57,983 nucleotides of DNA from Nephromyces sp. MM_2019 (lineage: Eukaryota > Apicomplexa > Aconoidasida > Nephromycida): NCBI GenBank assembly GCA_015657535.1, contig JADHZB010001401.1:1-57983 (forward strand), read 5' to 3'. Both the position numbers and the translations under genes were made by a program. The notes under the pieces were generated by a model that did no database searches, had not been told where the DNA came from, and saw nothing but the letters and a program-made list of their open reading frames with translations. The number at the start of each line of letters is the position of its first letter. Positions within the stretch are counted from its first letter, which is position 1. Positions 46,801-57,983 of the stretch are shown in pieces.

Positions 46801-48636
46801 TTTTGATATGCCATAGGTATGTTGGAGTCTATGCTTTTGAAGGTTTAGAAGTGTGTTTCTCTCTCTGTTTCTAGTGAAGATAGCCGCTATATCACCGTTA
46901 ATCTATGCGAATTATGTTATTTTGGCTTCCCGTTGCTTAAAAATTTTGAGTAATTTCATGCATGTCATTGCAAGGATAGTTTCTAGCTGTGCTATCACAC
47001 ACAGTTGAACACACAAGCACACATACAAACACATAGTTAAATATGCGCACGCTAACACACGCACGCATAGTTAAATACGCATACACCAACAAACGCACAC
47101 ACATAGTTAAACACACACGCCAACACACGATGCGATACCTAAAGAGCATCTTTATTTCATCCTTTAAATATCAAATTCTTTCATCTTCTGCTGTAGTATA
47201 ATTAGCCTTGCAAGTATTTTAGAATCCAAGGAACTTTATGGATCCGTCTTTTCAGCTCATACTACACTAATGAAATGTCTTAAATTTTATTTATACAGGA
47301 GCCTCGCAATCTTCTAGCTCTCTCTTTCCACAGCGTAATCGTGGATAGGATATTTAAAGGTACTCAATCATGCAGCAGGCTCAGCAGAACTTGTTTTCAC
47401 TAGTATTTTCCAAATTGAAAGAGTGCTCTTTAAGAAAAGCTTTGATCTGCCTTTTTTCTTTTTTTGAGAATCCCTCAATATATAAAAAATTTGAGCTTTT
47501 CTCTGGGGTAGTTTTTCCAGGGTCTCTAAGCATCGCGGCTGTATATAATGATTTTTTTTATTTTATTGTAGTTGCAGCCTGGGATTTTTCACTTATTTTT
47601 TAGAGATTTCCAGCTGCTTTCTATTTTCTCATTCTTGATTTCATATTAGATGCAATTCCATTAGCTTGTGTGACTAGCAACCAGCCTCGAGCGACATACT
47701 GAAATATTTTACTCAAATTTCTCTATTTAGTAGCTCCATAAATGAACTCTACGGGGTCTCTGTGTAATTTGCATTTAAAGTTCTCCGTCTTCCCACTCGT
47801 AACTGTGTCGCATGGTGCCTTCTCCTTGTTTTCTTTTTTCATCTTCATACTCAAAGTGCGATTTTCACCTATTACCTACAGGTGCGCTGATATTAAATTT
47901 GCTTTTTTTTGAGCTTTGTACTGCTTTTAGGGGCACCGCTGAGTATTTTTTTAGCATGCAAGTGTTGCGTGGTAGATTTTAATTTAAGTTGAGTAGGCTC
48001 AAAACTTTTTTTTAAAAGAGTTAATTTTTGGTACTTCTGCAGACGGACTCCTTCAGGCTGTTTTTATGTGTTCGATAGCAGGTAAAAATAAATGGTGTTT
48101 TTTGCTCATGTCAATTTTTACTTTTCCTGATTAAATTACCGCTCAGTTTATTAGCTTTTGTATTATGCTGACTTTGACGTAATCGAGGAATTGCCTGCCC
48201 ATCAATTGGTGGAATTGTTGCCGCTTTTTTTTGGGGGGAGAAATCACTTACTTTAGTATCGATGTATTTGAGCCCGTAGCACGCAATATGATCTACGTAG
48301 CAAGTATCTAAAGCAAATGGCTGCCTAAATTTAATTTATTTTCCTAAGTACCGTTGACTAGCATTCTTTCCAAAAGCTTGTAAAAGTAGTAAAGCTTTTT
48401 GTCGTTACTGTCCGCAATATACTCGGCAAAGGCTATTTTTTCTGCACTTTTTTCAGGACGTGAAAATCTTGAGTTTTTCGTGCGAAATAGTACTGTTGGG
48501 GTCTTAATACATTTTAATCCTATCGTTTTTCTTCCCTTCAAAAAATAATAATGTCTTTAACTTTATTCTAGGTGGTTATATTTTCTATTTGTATAATCGC
48601 TACCGAAACCACGGAAAACCTGGTGGTGGCAATTGA
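43898..48636 (+). CDS. FIS1: Mitochondrial fission 1 protein FIS1
   Basis: Fis1 is a small tail-anchored TPR protein of the outer mitochondrial and peroxisomal membrane, with a role in organelle division. Six exons: 43898-43978, 45676-45806, 46599-46689, 47299-47359, 48043-48081 and 48572-48636. Lengths sum to 468 nt (155 residues) and all phases agree; the family is about 150 residues. Order: an N-terminal helix (MKGAESLSTLDFDLENETQN); a first TPR-like pair (RLQFEFASLLLC, EILEAVELLKELLRIG); a second (DCLYQISMAYFKLGDYANAK, QSMELMLKMEPRNLLAL); then VDRIFKDGLLQAVFMCSIAG and GGYIFYLYNRYRN, forming the tail anchor followed by a basic, glycine-rich end. The DGL before the anchor is typical of Fis1. 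The anchor is split between a 39-base exon and the last exon. Introns fill more than 90% of the gene. Confidence 0.9.
44141..44247 (+). repeat. Polypyrimidine tract in FIS1 intron 1
   Basis: A run of TTC/TCTTT units about 105 bases long on the sense strand, inside intron 43979-45675. It creates Phe/Ser-rich and Lys/Glu-rich spurious frames on the two strands. Confidence 0.8.
46996..47129. repeat. CA-rich minisatellite with AGTTAAA signature in FIS1 intron 3
   Basis: About four imperfect copies of a unit near 35 bases: CACATAGTTAAA followed by CA-rich sequence with ACGC and CCAAC steps. It lies inside intron 46690-47298. Its reverse complement matches the units at the left edge of the window. 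Confidence 0.8.
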
Positions 48637-51600
48637 CGACTCTCTTGGAGACATGCAACTGCTACATGTATTTTTTAGTGTTTTCAATACCTTCAACATC
48701 TCGTTTCTTATTTTTGAACCGGAGATGCTTTTTTTGGAGCCTAATTGGCCAATTCAATAATTTCACGGTTGAGCGCGTTAAATTAGCTTTCCAAGTATGT
48801 ATTACAGCTATAAGCTGACTTATTTGCGTAGTTGAATTCTTGCTTTTCGATAGCCATAACCTTTATGGCAGTGGTACCATATGTAAGCATGTCCAAATTT
48901 TTGCGTAATTAAGCCGTTGATCGAACTGCATACTGAGGGAAACATTTCTCGTGCCAGCCACGGTTAGAAAAGTGTGCTTTAAGGTCTCTCGGTTGTATTT
49001 TGAATATCTATGAAACGGAAGTGGCCTATGCTTTTTGCCTTGGCTTTTTTTGGCGGGCAGATTACTAGGGTTTGCTAGCGTAGTGATTTACTTCCTATGA
49101 TTCAACCTGAAGGCATTCGTGGTTGCTGTTGAAACATCTAAAACTATAGTTTGCGCCAGCGTTTTATAATCGATATTATAATGCTATCCCTGGCTATTGT
49201 CATCAAATAATGACGTGTTAAAGCCTGATGTCACATCCATGCCATTCTTCAAACGCTTTGCATGCCGGTTGCAGGGAGTCGGTTGATGTTTAAATGTTGA
49301 GCTTCTTAGCCTGATAACTACTTTAGGATTCGTTTAGCGCTAACATAGCCCGGAAAATGTTTTCCCTGTGCATTCAAAGGGATTGCTGATTAGTATTAGG
49401 GGAAGCTTATTTTTGATCGTATACCTATAATAAGCTTGGGGATATACTTAAAGTGCAACGCTTTTAGTCGGTCCAATAGCCAGAGTAGCTGCCGTTCCCC
49501 ATCAAACTTCGCTAAGATTCGGGAGACGAGCGATGATACTGATGCAGTGCGTAAGTTAGATGGTATCGTCAAGATGCTATTATGCCTTGCGATTCTTCCT
49601 TTTCTGAGGTTCTTGAGAAGTTAAACTTCGCCTGAACCGGAGAGAAGCAAGATATGTTAGTCGGACAGAATGCGCACTCTCCACTGAGATATTCTCGCTT
49701 CTCCTTTTGTTTCATTGGAGGTGGCAGGTGGCTAGGGATTTCCATGTACCAATTCATGTTTTATTGTCCCACTGTAATTCCAGCAAACAGTGCCTCTACA
49801 GAAACCGTTGTTTAACGTGAACTAAGCTACAAGAAGCTGTCGTGCAATTGGTCAGCATCTTTGTTAGAGTAAGCAAGCCGTACCCTTGTCTTTAGGCTTC
49901 AAAGGGTTCCCCATGCCCTTCAAGCACTAGCTGTGGGAGTATACTTTTGGTGTATGATAGGGCCGTCACAAGCGTTGAATTATTGTAGGTTTTTCGTGAA
50001 AGAAGAAGTTCTCTCGGTGTGTCGGCGTGGAGGTTTCGCACCTGCTGCGGTAAGCCACAAAAATACGGTGGACGAAGAGTGAGCGCAGTACCTACGAGTA
50101 TCTAGTGTGCGATGAGGCGGCACTACACCGAAGGCAGTTTTTTGGGTAGAAAACGTCGAAGCTAAATGCAGTCTTTTCCTAGCAAGTCAGCAGAACGCTG
50201 CAATTGTTGTATACCCATACCACAACTGGCGAGCAAGCAAAGCCTCTTTGTTAGCAACTTGAATTTTAGGTTATTCAGGTCATTCCCTCGGTGAAATAAT
50301 TAGAAAATGCTATCTTAATATGGTAGTTACCTCAGTAAAGCACTATGCCGGAAGTCCTCTTGGTACCAACTTATAAGTCACTCGAGATACACGGGGCAAC
50401 AACCGAACAAGCTAAGTGGAATGCCCCTTAAAGCTGAAACCGTACCATGACAAGAAATAAATTACGTAGCTACGGAAAATACGCCATTGCTGCCTCCCAG
50501 CAACACGCTGACAAAAGCTTGTCCAGTAGAGAGAATTTGCTACTCCTATCAACCAACATCTCCCAGGCTGCTAGGCGAAGTAGCACCTTCCTTAAATCTA
50601 TAAAACTTTATCCACTATCATTGTCGTTCAGCACGCAGAGGTTCTCGTAACTTCCTACGCCACAAGCTAATCGTACACGCATACAGCTTACGCAAAATCC
50701 CAAATTCTGGAATTTCCCAGTGTTTGCATAACATATATTCCCCGGTTTCTTTTATAAAAAATATTAACCAGGCGCTATTATCGCAATGCCTGTGCATATC
50801 TCAAGGCTCATTCATACATTATAAATTTAGCCAGAGAAAGACAGCACCATGCTCTTTTTATAGGTTGAGTGAAGAGATTCGTGAGTTGCTCGCAATCTTC
50901 CAAGGGTCACAAGCAGGGCGCGTTTACCTGGGGTGCCACATCATCAACCCATATCTTTTTAGCTTAAGTACCTAAATAAAAATCATACTACGTGAGCAAT
51001 CAAGCCTTCATTTTGCTCTCCCGGAATATTTTTTTTTGGAATGATATACAATAAAATTGCGCACTTGGAAGCGTGAGGCCAGAGGTTATATACGAAGCAA
51101 TAGATACATATAAATCCATTCTTAAGTCCAGATAATGAATTAATACAAAAAGAAGCACCTAGGATATTGTTCATATGCACCTAGAGCAGAACTCTTCTAT
51201 GGGTAAAGAGTGCCAACTCAAGATATGTCCTGGGATATACACAGGAACAACAGATGCTACGGCAGTACAAAATCATATCTGCAGGTGGTTAACAATTTAA
51301 TAAGCTTCGCTAGAATAGTAGAACCAGTTAGCGGTAGATGGTGCGCAAACTTGCTTTGCAAATTTACTAATGGAGGTAGAACCTATCTCAATTGTATGGA
51401 AAAAGTTTGTACATTCTATTTAGGCGCAGAGAAGCATCGCTGTAATAAATCTAGTGAATCAGCTCCACCTGATACCTGAATACAGTTGATGGAATGAAAC
51501 TGAAATATTCAACTGAGAAAGGTTGATAAAATTAACGTTCTACAGTATGCCACTGAATTAGTCATGCACAAGCGTTATTCTACGCGGCCAAGGCAGGTCA

Positions 51601-51882
51601 AATAGAGAAACCAAGAGTGAAAACCCGAATCATCGATGAGATAGCAGGTAAGCCACTGGAACTAACATACATTCGCTTGGCCTTAAAAAATCTGAAGAAT
51701 AACGCCGTAGCCACAGTTCAGGACTCTTACATGTCCCGGCTTCTCCGAACAATATTCAAATCACGCAGAGTGCGAGCACCAAAAAAAATTTATATGTAAT
51801 TCTGGCAGCGGCAAATATACCGTCACAGCACCACGAAAGATAGCACCCAAGTATTGCAATACCTTATATCCACAGTATGGAT
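48637..51882. other. Region between FIS1 and the unidentified minus-strand gene
   Basis: No gene can be supported in 3.2 kb. Several plus-strand frames of 60-90 codons (49436-49624, 50724-50975, 51210-51479, 51617-51799) have ordinary composition but no motif I recognise, and no splice chain joins them convincingly. An unidentified gene here is possible. Confidence 0.4.
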
Positions 51883-54800
51883 CTACGGAATTTTGCTCAT
51901 CGGGCAGATTAAATCCAAGTAAATCTGTTCAAAATCTGCTTCGTTAAAGAAAAGCTTGCAGTTTAAATCCTGCCAAAATTTTACGACCTCCTCTATAAAG
52001 TGATGCTGAAAATCCGACAATTCAATCTTCTTCCTGGTTTCTTCATCTAGTGGCACTATTTTGAGGATGTCACACCAGTGGAGAAGAGGAATCTTTATAT
52101 CTTCAAGCGAGATATAAGCTAACCAGCAACTTACGAAAATAGTCCAAATCAGTCGGCAGTCATCCAGAGTATGCAGCGGAACATCCGGTAATGCTCGTGA
52201 TGTGCTAGGCACATGAGTCTTTGCCAGACGAAGGGATGAGAGATCTGATACATCAACGCCTAAGTAAAGTAACCGCAAAAAGCATGAAAAAAAAAGGCAT
52301 GAAACTCAAATTAAAGGCAGCCTGTGTGTGGAACCAAAAAATGCTTTAAAAGGTGTGGTACCAAAGGGTTCTCACACAAGACAAAGTATACCTCATCAAA
52401 TCGGTGCATGAATTTTTTTAAAAATTGTAAAAGCTGCTAAGGAAACTATGAAAACCACCCATAAAAAGCGTATATCACAACAAAAAGCTACAACAGACTC
52501 ATTCTACGAAATAGCCAACAAGCTGACAGCATCTCAACAAGTACAAGTCAGCATATAACAGCCAAACCAATTTCGTGCGTCGGTAATTTCTTCCTCCAAA
52601 TTACCACTGACTTATATACCTAGCTTCACTAAATTCAAGTCAATCCTCAAAGCAAAGTAGCAAAATAAAACTGCGTATTTTCCCGCTGACATCTCTCAAA
52701 AAAGAACTTTCAAAAGTGCCATTGATTTTGAAATACGTGCATACCCAAATAAATTTTTTTTACAAAAAACAGTCAGAATTTTTTCCTACATTCTTTAGGT
52801 ATATTGGGTATAGCATAACCCTGATAACTACAAAATTCCCTGTTTCTAATTATTACTCGATAGCATTCATCATGCTTGTCCATGATTTCATAAACGAGAT
52901 GTTTTTCTTCCATGGAAAATTACCCAACTTTCGCTCAATCTTCACAACCAGCAACAGCAGTTTCACCTGTACCAGTGACTTTTTGCAAAAATACACAAAA
53001 TCAGGGTAATACAACAATTTTCTGGTAGTTCCCAAATGCGTCAAGGAGAATATTGAAGACTTTTCGGCAGAATGTATATATAGATGAGACCAGTTTTATG
53101 CTTTGCAGCACAAAAACTGTCGCAAAAAACCTTCTAGACGCTAATGCTTGCAAAACGAGATATTCACAGCGCCATACCTTCGCTCGAATTCATACTTCCG
53201 TGATTAAGTTCACAATGGGCAAACCTGAAAGCGGATATGTCTTCGGCAGAATCATTTTTGAGTACAACGCTGGGCTCTGAATGAACAACGCTAGCTAATC
53301 CAGCAGAAACTTCCGACTGTTGTTCTTTCGAAAAAGAAATGCTAAAACGCTCGCCACCTAAATTTAAAGCTTCAGTTAGATGGCAAACTGATGGAAATGG
53401 GCAACCGATATCACTTGCTGAAACCTCGTTGCTTTCCGAAAGATAAAATGTGCTTCTCATCGTGCGTTTTTTACCGCTAGCAGCTCCAGAAAAAAAAGAC
53501 TCGCTACTCCAAGGGCTATCATTATCAACTGGACTAGCAAGCCTTCGAAACCTCAGTGTCCTTCTCATACCTAGCGAAAAGTATCGAGTAATATCATTGA
53601 TTTTCAATTTCTAACTTTGCTATGCACTTTTATAGAGCTAGAAATCAATGTGGAAGCGAGAAAAGTTAATTATATACTAATAATAACGCTCGTATTTTTA
53701 TGCAGCAAAAGTCCCAAACGAAAAAATGACATTAAAAGGCATTTGTAACGGAATATTTATAGTGACAGATAAAACTGCCTTAATACATATTGTGAAGCTT
53801 AATTTCTTCAGTATAAGAGTGGAACAGAAAAATTTATCAAATTCAGTCGATTGGATAGCTAAAAATGTAAGTTAATCCGCCAGATCAATGAGCTCCACGA
53901 TTTCCGGCATCGCATATATCTTCAAGGTTAAAACAGATAAATGATAGTAGGTTTCGCAAGTTGCACAGCAAACAGAATGCCATATTTTTCATCCTTGCTT
54001 TATGCAACGCTGGTAATACAACAACCTAGGACTGCTTATTACCAGGCACAGGGAAGCATCAAAAAAGTACTGGTGGCGTTACTTGCTTGAATTAAATTTT
54101 CTACTTTAAATTGCATCTTGATTGTATAAAGTCTTTTATGGCTAGATCCAGGAGTTTATGCACTCACCCACAGAATAACAATGCCAGTAAGTAGTGAAAA
54201 TCATAACATACCTTCTCTCTCATTCATCTTTCCACCAACACTAGATCTCCACAGTTGTGTATAGTGTTGTTCTGGGGGAGCAAAATTAGAAACCTCTTCC
54301 CTTTGATGAAAACTATGGATATCTCGTTGAGCTGCGTATGGCGAATGGAGCTCAAAGAGTGAACTCCCTTCTCGTAATTGTAGCAGCTTCTTCTCACTCA
54401 CTTCCATATCAAGCTGTATGTCGGTACATTCACCGCACAGCAATCTTTCAACATTGGCTCTCCGTCTCTTAATGAATCCATACGAAAGTATCAGTATATA
54501 TGAAATTACAAGATGATCCACGCCATAATTGTGAAAAAGGTTCATGAGATATAAAATGCATTCCCATACTCCGTAACGCTTAGATATACCCAACCCTTTA
54601 CAATAGAAAAAACATATAGCTGCAGTAAAACTGGCATAAGAGCATTGATCAGATTGCCTTACATGGTAGTCGAAGTAGCGCGAGTCTCGTTGATAATCTA
54701 TAGGTATCGCGCCAAAAATACTATTCCTGCTTGCTGACCGTTTCAAGTCAGTCGAAAAATGATTTGGAAGCAACTCTTCCACATTAAATTCATTTCTTTC

Positions 54801-55028
54801 GTCTGCATTAACACCTAAAGGGGCTTTTATGGTGCCAAGATTACAAGAGTCAACGGTATCGCTATAATTCGCAATAACAGTATACTGGTCTGGAAAAATC
54901 CTTAGAGAGGTACGAGCAGCTCCTAGCGGTGAACCTAGAGGGTCATTTGACTGCTTTAACGGCGTCACCCCGCTAATGTGGAAGAGAGTGCCAAACTTTG
55001 TCAGCAACCACAACTTGAGTTGTTCCAT
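51883..55028 (-). CDS. Unidentified protein, possibly a split cyclin fold
   Basis: Three exons, 55028-54212, 53570-53178 and 52259-51883, have phase-matched junctions with good splice sites (GAAG|GTATGT with CTAG|GTATGA; GAAG|GTATGG with TTAG|GCGTTG), giving 528 residues. I do not recognise the family with certainty. Residues about 150-205 are helical and hydrophobic (YGVWECILYLMNLFHNYGVD, HLVISYILILSYGFIKRR). Residues about 205-400 are polar, Ser-rich and probably disordered. The end (from about 420) reads DDCRLIWTIFVSCWLAYISL, then EETRKKIELSDFQHHFIEEV, FWQDLNCKLFF and DFEQIYLDL. The two helical parts have the spacing of PHO80/P-type cyclin helices (YLERI..S..ALIYLDR; HRLLLTALLLASK..D; LE..FL..LDF.L), with a long insert between. 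Membrane helices are an alternative reading of the first part. The start is the first ATG after an in-frame TGA. Confidence 0.7.
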
Positions 55029-57372
55029 TAAGTAAGCTCTTTCTGTTTTTTCAAGTCCTCAAGCTCCAGTATGAAACATCGAGCCTTCATGTAATATTAA
55101 TACAGCCCAACAAAACCTACAGATTGTTGTATATTTTAAATTGCACGACATAATAACACTCCTCAACGGCAAAAATTAGCCCGCGAAAGAAGTCAACATC
55201 ACACATCTCATGCGTAAAAAAACTAAGCAATGTTATACTCAATAAATAGCAGATGCCAATAAAACCCCTCTATTCTACTTTTTCTGATGAATAAAAAAAA
55301 TCTAAGTAAACTCAGTGAGGACATTGAGTAGATCTAGAGTTTGGAGCATGCGCTCATACAGTTTCAACGACAAATGTGCGTGCTGAGCCATTTGTAGGAC
55401 CTCGTATCCTTCAAAAACAGTTTACTAGCCAAAAAAAGCGGTGATCCAATGTGGGTTAAAAACTGACAGGACTAAGCAACAACGGGGGAGCATAACTTAC
55501 AGCCAGGAAGTGTTTCTAAGCTTAAAATAACTGACGGCTGGACACTGCAAAAAACGTGGTAAAAAGAGAACAAACATATAATAAAATGTGGCGACATGAT
55601 TTCTCCAAAGTAAACGTTGCGTGTACGGACATTTCTCATTTATAAGGAACAAAGTAATAAGAGCCCAAGCATGAGAGCCTCATGGAGAAAAAATCGAAAT
55701 AACTCCCAAACAAGCTAATTATGGCTCGAAATTGATAATATTAACCAAAATAACAGTCTGCAACTATTATCATGCATATTCCAACTGCCGAAGACAAATT
55801 CATTTCGCAGCAACCAAAGCTAGCAGAAAATGCGGGAATCAATGCAAAATTTACCGCAACTTACGGAGTAGCAGGATGGAATTTAATTATAGCCATAGAA
55901 TCATTCAAGTTATAAGTGCCACAGAGCCATCGGAATACATGACCAACAAAAGTAGGTCAAATGCTTGCAAGGAAGATACTATGCGAACCAAAAGTTTCTA
56001 AAAACCTCAATGGTAGGATACAAAATACAAAAAAACCTTATTAAAGGCATCAGAATCTAGTATGTTTTCCCTAATATACATTTCTGCATTCTACAACGGC
56101 TACTCGAGGTTAGCAGCATTATCTATGAATAAGCCTGCAGAACCAAGCAACATACAGGTGAAATAGTAATCAAATGAGCATTGTCTACCATCGTGCAACA
56201 GGATAAAAAAGCTGTTAGGTAACTAATTTGGAAAAATTTAGGTATTGCGCAACACAATGTGTATTAAATGCACCAATGACATTCTCAAAAACCCAGTGGC
56301 TAATCGAATACGATTTCTGCATAAAAGCTAATCTTCGACCACGTGTAAACCTGAAGTGGATAGGTGATATCTGGCTCGTAAGCAGAAAAATGGAAGCCTA
56401 TTCATGACGCAATATAGTAAACCAGATATTCATGATAAATAAAAAAAATAACTGGGATTAGCATTCAACATCAAGGAGAAGGCTGCATTTCAATCAAGCA
56501 TTGATATCATATGAATTAATACAATACAGTGCCTCACAGGTTGCGTTTAGCAGTTCATAACATCGTCAAAAGAAGCTGCAGGCAGTTCCCTAGTATCTTA
56601 CAGCATACCCAGGCATAAATTCTACAGATGCAGGAGGCATAAATTGGTCAAAAATACAACATACGCAATAGAAATATTCCGAAAATGCATCCACACCTGC
56701 ATAAAAGGGAAACACCATCTATGTAGAGGTGAATGTGAAAATCAACCCAATATTAGTTTCTGTGGAACGTAAAAAACGATTTTATCAAGTATGCAAAGTG
56801 TGATGACAAATAGCTTATCCACATACTACCCCATATCAGAATAAAGAGAGCAATTCGGCGAATGATTACAAAGGCCCATACTACACATGCACTGTAAGAA
56901 TTAAGTTCCACGCATTAGGATGAAACTAATTACGAAACTAAGAAAATACCCAAATATTTGAAGGTCAGTATATTCTGCAAAGGATACCTCCCCGGGGATC
57001 AACTGGTACTACGGGAGGTATACCATGCTTCTATCAACATAAAACGTATAATTGAGGCACAAGGAAGGATAGCAACATCTTCAACTCAACCAAGGGCGCA
57101 AAAACAGAGCAAATTGCCAACTCTCACAGCATCAGCGCATTCGTAGTTTGGCCAGGACTACAGTTACCCAAAAAAGAAACAGCAAGCTTAAGAAATGGAA
57201 GAGCTCGATAGCAAAAATGGTGTGGCAGGAAAATACCCTACCAAGAAACTGAAAGTCATCGATAATACTTTCAGTGAACGCGCTAGCAAGTTGCCGGGGA
57301 ATATCCGAATCAACACTATTTATAATAGCAGAAATAAGAATTTTATATGGGAAACTCACGTTTAAATCTTAC
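55029..57372. other. Region upstream of the cyclin-like gene
   Basis: No gene is supported. It should hold the promoter of the gene at 51883-55028. A short minus-strand stretch at 57242-57315 could be an exon after the segment at 57373, but the frame implied by phase differs from the more protein-like one (SDIPRQLASAFTESIIDDFQ), so I do not call it. Confidence 0.4.
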
Positions 57373-57607
57373 CTCTAACACGCATAAGAAGCAAGCTGCC
57401 ACTAACTACAGCATTTTCTAGCGCATGGCATGTGATGGTTTCATTCCCATACTCGAGGAAAACATTGACGCTCCAGCAGCATGCGAAAGGCTGCTGGTAT
57501 AGGGAGAACCACACTCTCAATACTTGCGTTTTAGAGAATAAACCTTATCAGGAGCAATTAAGCAAAAACTAGTGCAAGCGTAGGAGCGCAAAAAAAGGCC
57601 GCTCTCA
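57373..57607 (-). CDS. Tentative coding segment at right edge
   Basis: One minus-strand frame is open for about 78 codons up to a good 5' splice site (TTAGAG|GTAAGA at 57373). It includes PDKVYSLKTQVLRVWFSLYQ and NETITCHALENAVVSGSLLL. It has no ATG, so an upstream exon would be needed, and an overlapping frame (57558-57743) is also open. No family is recognised. Composition looks protein-like, but chance is a real possibility. Confidence 0.2.
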
Positions 57608-57983
57608 ATTCATCGTGAGGCTCACAGCAGGATTTGGAGGGAACCGTGAGTAGCCGCAAATTCTGCAGGTGACTCAAAGGATGGGCTGCATGCAAGTCAA
57701 AATAGACAGGGCAACCCGCTATTTGCAACTCAAAATTATACACTAACCCATGGGTTACTTATATTAGCGTAGAAGCATGCAAACTTATTTTAAGCCGTAG
57801 GAGTCAACAGGCTTCCACGTAGCATCGCACAGCCAATATACACCAGGATAAGTTCAGTGCAGCACATGCAACCGCTTTCGCACGAACTCACATCGGAAGG
57901 ATACAAGGCCGTAAGTGTGATGCCCCAGCCTATTTAGGCCTGTTAACAGAGGCAGCCAGGGGTGTGCCTAGGCTAGAGTGCCT

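Noticed and set aside
47370..47603. Alternative hydrophobic C-terminus for FIS1 (SLSIAAVYNDFFYFIVVAAW)
   Set aside because: The exon pair 48043-48081 and 48572-48636 gives the family-typical KDGL plus anchor and basic end with matching phases. The alternative contains charged residues within the anchor.

Overview
The window is eukaryotic nuclear DNA, AT-rich, with intron-dense genes and long low-complexity tracts. Five genes could be rebuilt exon by exon with GT..AG introns and matching phases; several more are tentative. A block of CCCTAAA-type repeat (TTTAGGG on the other strand) inside an intron, plus the gene content, suggests an alveolate, most likely an apicomplexan. That is an inference; I cannot place the species.

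Layout, left to right: eRF1, the translation release factor, minus strand, 9 exons, 1553-7978. A repeat-rich intergenic region follows, with a possible bS21-like ribosomal protein remnant at 11799-11999. VPS33, plus strand, 2 exons, 12727-15816. A repeat-bearing spacer. A very long plus-strand gene, about 15 exons, 20546-31587, which fuses a SAM-methyltransferase-like domain, TPR-like helices and a Gfo/Idh/MocA oxidoreductase domain. A convergent acetyl-CoA acetyltransferase (thiolase), minus strand, 9 exons, 33299-40792, with a one-base frame problem in a run of ten G. A weak thioredoxin-fold/PDI-like fragment at 42417-42798. FIS1, plus strand, 6 exons, 43898-48636. An unidentified 3-exon minus-strand gene, 51883-55028, whose ends may form a split cyclin fold. 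At the right edge there is a weak sign of another minus-strand gene.

The recognised genes are mostly housekeeping: translation termination, endolysosomal fusion, acetyl-CoA chemistry, mitochondrial/peroxisomal fission. They share no pathway and there is no operon logic. The most interesting item is the three-domain fusion: its methyltransferase motif I is intact, but the three motifs that normally bind NAD(P) and catalyse in the oxidoreductase part are all altered, suggesting a pseudoenzyme. Other notable items are telomere-like repeats inside that gene, UG-rich tracts close to splice sites in eRF1 introns, and a CA/GT minisatellite family with an AGTTAAA signature that recurs in opposite orientation about 47 kb apart.
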